Below, in pieces: positions 60,315-64,000 of a stretch of DNA of 64,000 nt. The DNA lies in NCBI RefSeq assembly GCF_049568105.1, contig NZ_CP145335.1, positions 1,860,001 to 1,924,000 on the forward strand, read 5' to 3'. Each line of letters opens with the position of its first letter. Position 1 is the stretch's first letter. The notes beneath the pieces were generated by a model, which was not told where the DNA came from, did no database searches, and saw nothing but the letters and a program-made list of their open reading frames with translations. This DNA is from Salinisphaera sp049568105 (GTDB lineage Bacteria; Pseudomonadota; Gammaproteobacteria; Nevskiales; Salinisphaeraceae). A program made the translations under genes and the position numbers.

Positions 60315-61402
60315 CCCTCTGGATTTTTTCTCCCCGCCGCGGCAGCCGGTCTGGCGCGGATGCCAAGCACACTCTTGGCCTCATCGCCTGCGCCCTCGCG
60401 TGCCAGCTTCGGCACCAGATAGCCGGGCAGCCGCCCGCTCACGGTCTGCATCAAGGCCACCGCATCGGTTTCGGCGACCTCGAAATGATGGGTGCCTCGA
60501 ACCCGATCCAGTAGATGCAGGTAGTAGGGCATGACTCCGGCCTCGAACAGGGCTTCCGACAAACGCACTTGGGTATCGACGTCGTCATTTATATCGGCCA
60601 GAAGGACTGCTTGATTTAATAATAAGGCGCCGGTTTTGCGCATTGCCGCCAGCGCATCGATCGTGGCGGCCGACAACTCGTTCGGATGATTGACGTGTAC
60701 CACCACCACGCAACGCGCGCGCCGGGCCGCCAGCCACTCGATCAGCCCGCTATCGATGCGCTCGGGCAATACGATCGCGGTGCGGGTATGCAGCCGTAGC
60801 CGCTGGACATGGTCGATCATGTCCAGGCGGCGACCGATGGCCTCCAGCCGCGCATTCGACAGCGACAACGGATCGCCGCCAGACAACAGCACTTCGGCAA
60901 TGCTGTCGTCGGCGGCGATACGGGCCATGGCGGCCTCGGTATGCGAGCCGCCGGCGTGCTGGCCGGCGTAGTCGAAATGGCGCCGAAAGCAGTAGCGGCA
61001 ATGCACGGCACAGGCGCCGGTGGTCACCAGCAGGGCCCGGCCGTGGTATTTGTGCAGCAGTCCGTCGCCGGCGGCACTGGCATTGTCGCCGACCGCATCG
61101 GCCACGAAATCCGGATGCGACTCGGTTTCGGCGCCGAGCGGCAGCACCTGGCGCAGCAGCGGATCGTCGATTGCACCGGGCTGCATGCGCCGGACATAGC
61201 TGCGCGGTACGCGCAGGCCGAACAACTCGGCGGCGCGGCGGGCCGCGGGCTTGTAGGCCTGCGGCAGCGACAGTTCGGCGAACAGGGTATCGATATCGGT
61301 AATGGCGTCACGCATCGCCTGCTGCCAGTCGCCGTCGCGATGCGATAGACTGCGCGGCTCGATCGGCGGCGTGATCCGCGAGGGCGCGGGGCGTGTACTC
61401 AT
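60311..61402 (-). CDS. epmB: EF-P beta-lysylation protein EpmB (KamA-like lysine 2,3-aminomutase)
   Basis: A 363-residue radical-SAM enzyme that converts (S)-alpha-lysine to (R)-beta-lysine for modification of EF-P. The CX3CX2C cluster is GACAVHCRYCFRRHFDY, followed by LLSGGDPLSLSNARL, HTRTAIVLPERID, VHVNHPNELSAAT and YYLHLLDRVRGTHHFEV, all typical of EpmB. I use the ATG at 61402; an earlier frame opening at 61456 lacks homology. It is divergent from efp (90-base gap) and its stop overlaps the FimX-like start. Confidence 0.94.
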   Translation of the reverse strand: MSTRPAPSRITPPIEPRSLSHRDGDWQQAMRDAITDIDTLFAELSLPQAYKPAARRAAELFGLRVPRSYVRRMQPGAIDDPLLRQVLPLGAETESHPDFVADAVGDNASAAGDGLLHKYHGRALLVTTGACAVHCRYCFRRHFDYAGQHAGGSHTEAAMARIAADDSIAEVLLSGGDPLSLSNARLEAIGRRLDMIDHVQRLRLHTRTAIVLPERIDSGLIEWLAARRARCVVVVHVNHPNELSAATIDALAAMRKTGALLLNQAVLLADINDDVDTQVRLSEALFEAGVMPYYLHLLDRVRGTHHFEVAETDAVALMQTVSGRLPGYLVPKLAREGAGDEAKSVLGIRARPAAAAGRKNPEG

Positions 61403-61491
61403 GCCTGCCAGTGTAGAACCGGGCATCCGGTCCATGCCAGCGGCCGCCTTCGCCAATCCACTACAGGGCCCAGATTCGGAGTTTCGAAACT

Positions 61492-62064
61492 ATGGCGCAG
61501 TTTTCTACCAACCAGTTCAAGGGCGGTCTGAAGATCATCCTGGACGGCGATCCCTATACCATCGTCGAGAATGAATTCGTCAAACCTGGCAAAGGGCAGG
61601 CGTTCAACCGCGTCAAGGTGCGCAATCTTAAGACCAACCGTACGGTCGAGCGCACGTTCAAGTCCGGTGATACCGTCGAAGCCGCAGACGTATTCAATCT
61701 GGATCTGCAGTTTCTCTACCACGACGGCGAGTTTTGGCACTTTATGGAGCCGAACTCCTTCGAGCAGTATCAAGCCAGCGAAGCCGCGGTCGGCGATGCG
61801 GCGAAGTGGATCAAGCCCGAAGACACCTGCAGCGTGACGCTCTGGAACGGGGTCCCGCTGCAGATCGATGCGCCGAACTTCGTCATCGTCAAGGTCACCG
61901 AGACCGACCCGGGCGTGCGCGGCAATACCTCCAGCGGCGGTACCAAACCGGCTACGGTGGAAACCGGCGCCGTGGTTCAGGTGCCGCTGTTCATCGAAGA
62001 AGGCGAAACGCTGCGCGTGGATACCCGCAAGGCCGAGTACGTCTCGCGCGCCAACGAAAGCTGA
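61492..62064 (+). CDS. efp: Elongation factor P
   Basis: A 190-residue factor that helps ribosomes through polyproline stretches. It begins MAQFSTNQFKGGLKIILDGDPYTIVENEF and has the conserved loop KPGKGQAF with the lysine (near residue 34) that EpmA and EpmB modify with beta-lysine; all three genes of that pathway, bar the hydroxylase EpmC, are next to one another here. The three-domain fold (NTD, two OB) is complete. EpmA follows 19 bases later, so efp and epmA should share a message. Confidence 0.97.
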   Translation: MAQFSTNQFKGGLKIILDGDPYTIVENEFVKPGKGQAFNRVKVRNLKTNRTVERTFKSGDTVEAADVFNLDLQFLYHDGEFWHFMEPNSFEQYQASEAAVGDAAKWIKPEDTCSVTLWNGVPLQIDAPNFVIVKVTETDPGVRGNTSSGGTKPATVETGAVVQVPLFIEEGETLRVDTRKAEYVSRANES

Positions 62065-62083
62065 TCGCGCCATCGGCCCGTCG

Positions 62084-63055
62084 ATGAGCCAAGACCGATC
62101 GGACGCATGCGCCGCCAGTTGGCGTTCGGGCCTGGCCCCCGGCGCGCTGGCCGCCCGGGCACGGTTGTTCGCCGATATTCGGGCGTTCATGGCCGCTCGG
62201 GGCTTGATGGAAGTGGATACGCCTCTGCTGTCGGCGGCCGCGCCCAGCGAGCGCGCGCTCGACTGTTTGCGCGTGGCCGATCAAGGCTATCTGGTGCCTT
62301 CGCCCGAGCACGGCTTGAAGCGCCTGCTGGCCGAGGGGGCCGGCTCGCTGTACCAGCTCGGGCATGTATTCCGGGCCGGCGAAGTTGGACGCTGGCACAA
62401 TCCCGAGTTCACGATGCTCGAGTGGTACGGCGTGGGCGACGATCTCGATACAGCCATCGATGGCGTCGATGCGTTACTTGGCGCGGTGGGTGCGCCGAGG
62501 CTGGCGGCGCGCCTGACGTACCGTGATGCGTTCATCGCGGCGACCGGACTTGACCCGTGGCGCGTGAAGGCCGCGGACTTGGCAGACTATGCGCAACGCC
62601 AGGGCTTGGCGCCCTCGGAGGGCGACGACAGCGATCGCGTGTTCTGGCTCGATCTGCTCATGGCCACCTGCGTACAGCCGGGGCTGGGCCAAGAGGGCCC
62701 GGTCGTGGTCACCCATTTTCCGGCCGACGACGCTGTACTGGTGGCACTGGATGCGGACGATTGGCGCCAGGCCCTGCGTTTCGAATGCTTTTGGCAGGGC
62801 GTGGAATTGGCCAACGGCGCTCAGGAGCTGACCGATGCAGCTGCGGCCCGCCAACGCATGGCCCGCGAGCAGACGGTCCGGGCTGAACGCGGCGGGCCGG
62901 TGCCGCCGGTCGACGAGCGTTTGCTGGCGGCGCTGGCATATGGTCTGCCGGACTGTGCCGGTGTGGCACTTGGGGTCGATCGACTGCTGACGCTGCTGCT
63001 CGGCCAGTCGACGATTGCCGCGGTTCTGCCGTTCGCCGCATTCGAGCCCGGCTAG
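62084..63055 (+). CDS. epmA: EF-P--(R)-beta-lysine ligase EpmA (GenX/PoxA)
   Basis: A 323-residue class II lysyl-tRNA synthetase paralogue without the anticodon domain. It activates (R)-beta-lysine and joins it to EF-P. Marks are the motif 2 region LYQLGHVFRAGEVGRWHNPEFTMLEWY, then FECFWQGVELANGAQELTDA and motif 3 CAGVALGVDRLLTLLLG. The ATG at 62084 is the family start; the frame opens upstream inside efp. It follows efp directly. A 7-bp hairpin (CGGCTAG at 63049-63055 and CTAGCCG at 63076-63082) lies at its end and may help end the transcript. Confidence 0.95.
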   Translation: MSQDRSDACAASWRSGLAPGALAARARLFADIRAFMAARGLMEVDTPLLSAAAPSERALDCLRVADQGYLVPSPEHGLKRLLAEGAGSLYQLGHVFRAGEVGRWHNPEFTMLEWYGVGDDLDTAIDGVDALLGAVGAPRLAARLTYRDAFIAATGLDPWRVKAADLADYAQRQGLAPSEGDDSDRVFWLDLLMATCVQPGLGQEGPVVVTHFPADDAVLVALDADDWRQALRFECFWQGVELANGAQELTDAAAARQRMAREQTVRAERGGPVPPVDERLLAALAYGLPDCAGVALGVDRLLTLLLGQSTIAAVLPFAAFEPG

Positions 63056-63112
63056 CAGCCCCTACGAGCGAACGTCTAGCCGTGGGCCTTCGGCGTCGGG
63101 CGCCACTTCAGC

Positions 63113-64000
63113 TCAAGCGCCTGGGCGCAATTGGCCCAGCGATTGATTGAGCCAGACGTGCTGGCCGGTGGTCAGCCCGGGGGCGAATTCGAGCGCCTCT
63201 GGCCCGGTCAGCAGGATGACGCTGGAGCCGAGCATGAAGTGACCCATCTGCTCGCCACGGCGATAATCCACTTCTGCATCGTCGGCATCGATATAGCTGG
63301 TTTCGCGGCGTGCTTTCTGATGGGGCGGGCATATCCGGCCGGCCGCGCGGGTATGAATGCCGCCAACGATAAAGGCCCCGACCATGACCACGGCCACCGG
63401 CCCGACCGCGGTATCGAAGCAGCTCACCAGCCGTTCGTTGCGCGAGAAAAGCCGAGGAATGGCGCGCACACAGCGCGGGTTCACCCCGAACAGCCGGCCC
63501 GGCACATAGCGTGTTTCACGCAGTACACCGTCCAGCGGCATATGCACGCGATGATAGTTGTGGGGAGCCAAATACAGGGTGGCATAGCGCCCACCCAGAA
63601 AAGCCGCGGCCATGCTGTCGTCGCCGGCCAGCAACTCGCGCAGATCATAGGCCACGCCTTTGGTCTGGAATATGCGCCCGGCCGATATGTCGCCGAACAT
63701 GCCGAGCTGGCCATCGACCGGGCATAGCGCCCGATCCGGCGCCTTGGGTAGCGGCCGCGTGCCGGTGGCGAGTTCGCGGGTGAAAAAATCGTTGAAACAG
63801 GCGTAGTGGGTCGGTTCCGGTTCGGCAGCCTCGCCCATGTCGATCGCTGGATAGGATTTGAGAAAGGTTCGGATCAGCAGGTTCTTGATCCGTACCACCC
63901 GGATTTCGGCGATCGCGAAGGCCAGATGCGAGATCGCGCGAGTCGGCAGCAGCCACAGGGCGAATGCGAACAGACGGTCGGTCAGAGAGGCAGAAGCGGC
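63113..64000 (-). CDS. psd: Phosphatidylserine decarboxylase, 5' end outside window
   Basis: The C-terminal 295 residues of the pyruvoyl enzyme that makes phosphatidylethanolamine from phosphatidylserine. The frame is open to the window edge, where the sequence LTDRLFAFALWLLPTRAISH is already Psd-like, so the start is just outside. Marks are YPAIDMGEA, FNDFFTREL, CPVDGQLG, YLAPHNYHRVHMP and, near the C-terminus, HFMLGSSVILL, where the chain is cut between Gly and Ser to form the alpha subunit with its pyruvoyl group (LGST in E. coli; LGSS here). It is convergent with epmA. Confidence 0.95.
   Translation of the reverse strand, partial: AASASLTDRLFAFALWLLPTRAISHLAFAIAEIRVVRIKNLLIRTFLKSYPAIDMGEAAEPEPTHYACFNDFFTRELATGTRPLPKAPDRALCPVDGQLGMFGDISAGRIFQTKGVAYDLRELLAGDDSMAAAFLGGRYATLYLAPHNYHRVHMPLDGVLRETRYVPGRLFGVNPRCVRAIPRLFSRNERLVSCFDTAVGPVAVVMVGAFIVGGIHTRAAGRICPPHQKARRETSYIDADDAEVDYRRGEQMGHFMLGSSVILLTGPEALEFAPGLTTGQHVWLNQSLGQLRPGA

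Noticed and set aside
1..64000. Search by eye for tRNA, rRNA, CRISPR arrays, complete insertion sequences and phage genes.
   Set aside because: No T-loop/anticodon pattern, no regular direct repeats with spacers, and no transposase or integrase motif was found. A tool search could still find a diverged RNA.

Overview
This window comes from a high-GC gammaproteobacterial chromosome. The CrbS/CrbR-type two-component pair, type IV pilin, aryl-polyene-type locus, EF-P beta-lysylation genes (epmA, efp, epmB) and separate parE and parC all fit. A halophilic or marine lineage such as Salinisphaera is my best guess, but that is inference and not proven here. Both window edges cut genes: an exopolysaccharide sugar transferase on the left and psd on the right.

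Layout. 1-3354: the end of a capsule/exopolysaccharide locus (undecaprenyl-phosphate sugar transferase, UDP-glucuronate epimerase, UDP-HexNAc dehydrogenase). 3489-5223: an unknown membrane-anchored protein, a type IV pilin with a sigma-54-like promoter, and infA. 5333-12960: housekeeping genes (aat with a coupled GNAT protein, a small hypothetical, ftsK, lolA, a VanZ-like gene, rarA). 13374-20223: a haloacid dehalogenase, then the acetate-switch pair crbR and crbS, set apart by unusually long non-coding stretches. 20577-25269: serS and a sulfur-assimilation group (CysB-type regulator, TauE/SafE exporter, cysG).

25280-38875 is a divergent aryl-polyene-type (APE) locus of 15 genes. The minus arm carries thioesterase, LolA-like carrier, MMPL exporter, halogenase-like flavoprotein, DUF3261 lipoprotein, ketoreductase and phosphopantetheinyl transferase. 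The plus arm carries acyl carrier protein, membrane protein, AMP ligase, dehydratase, acyltransferase, ketosynthase, chain-length factor and a second dehydratase. Most genes overlap by 4-8 bases. A 204-base MITE-like element with CTAG ends sits in the minus arm. Compared with canonical APE loci the set looks reduced: one ACP, one catalytic KS, and no ammonia lyase or glycosyltransferase seen.

38961-45536: a BI-1/YbhL-type protein, then a signalling operon (CHASE3 hybrid kinase with three receiver domains, CheR, REC-GGDEF). 45748-57656: xseB, parE and parC. Between parE and parC lies a 7-kb catabolic island: Zn-alcohol dehydrogenase, amidohydrolase, MIP18/DUF59 protein, SDR, glycerol-dehydrogenase-type Fe-ADH and an AcoR-type sigma-54 activator. 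It is preceded by a consensus -24/-12 promoter and two matching upstream palindromes. The first three genes match the trio that accompanies soluble propane monooxygenases in actinobacteria, but no monooxygenase or GroEL is present here. This is the most unusual system in the window.

58284-64000: a FimX-like degenerate GGDEF/EAL protein overlapping epmB, then divergent efp and epmA, and psd running off the end.
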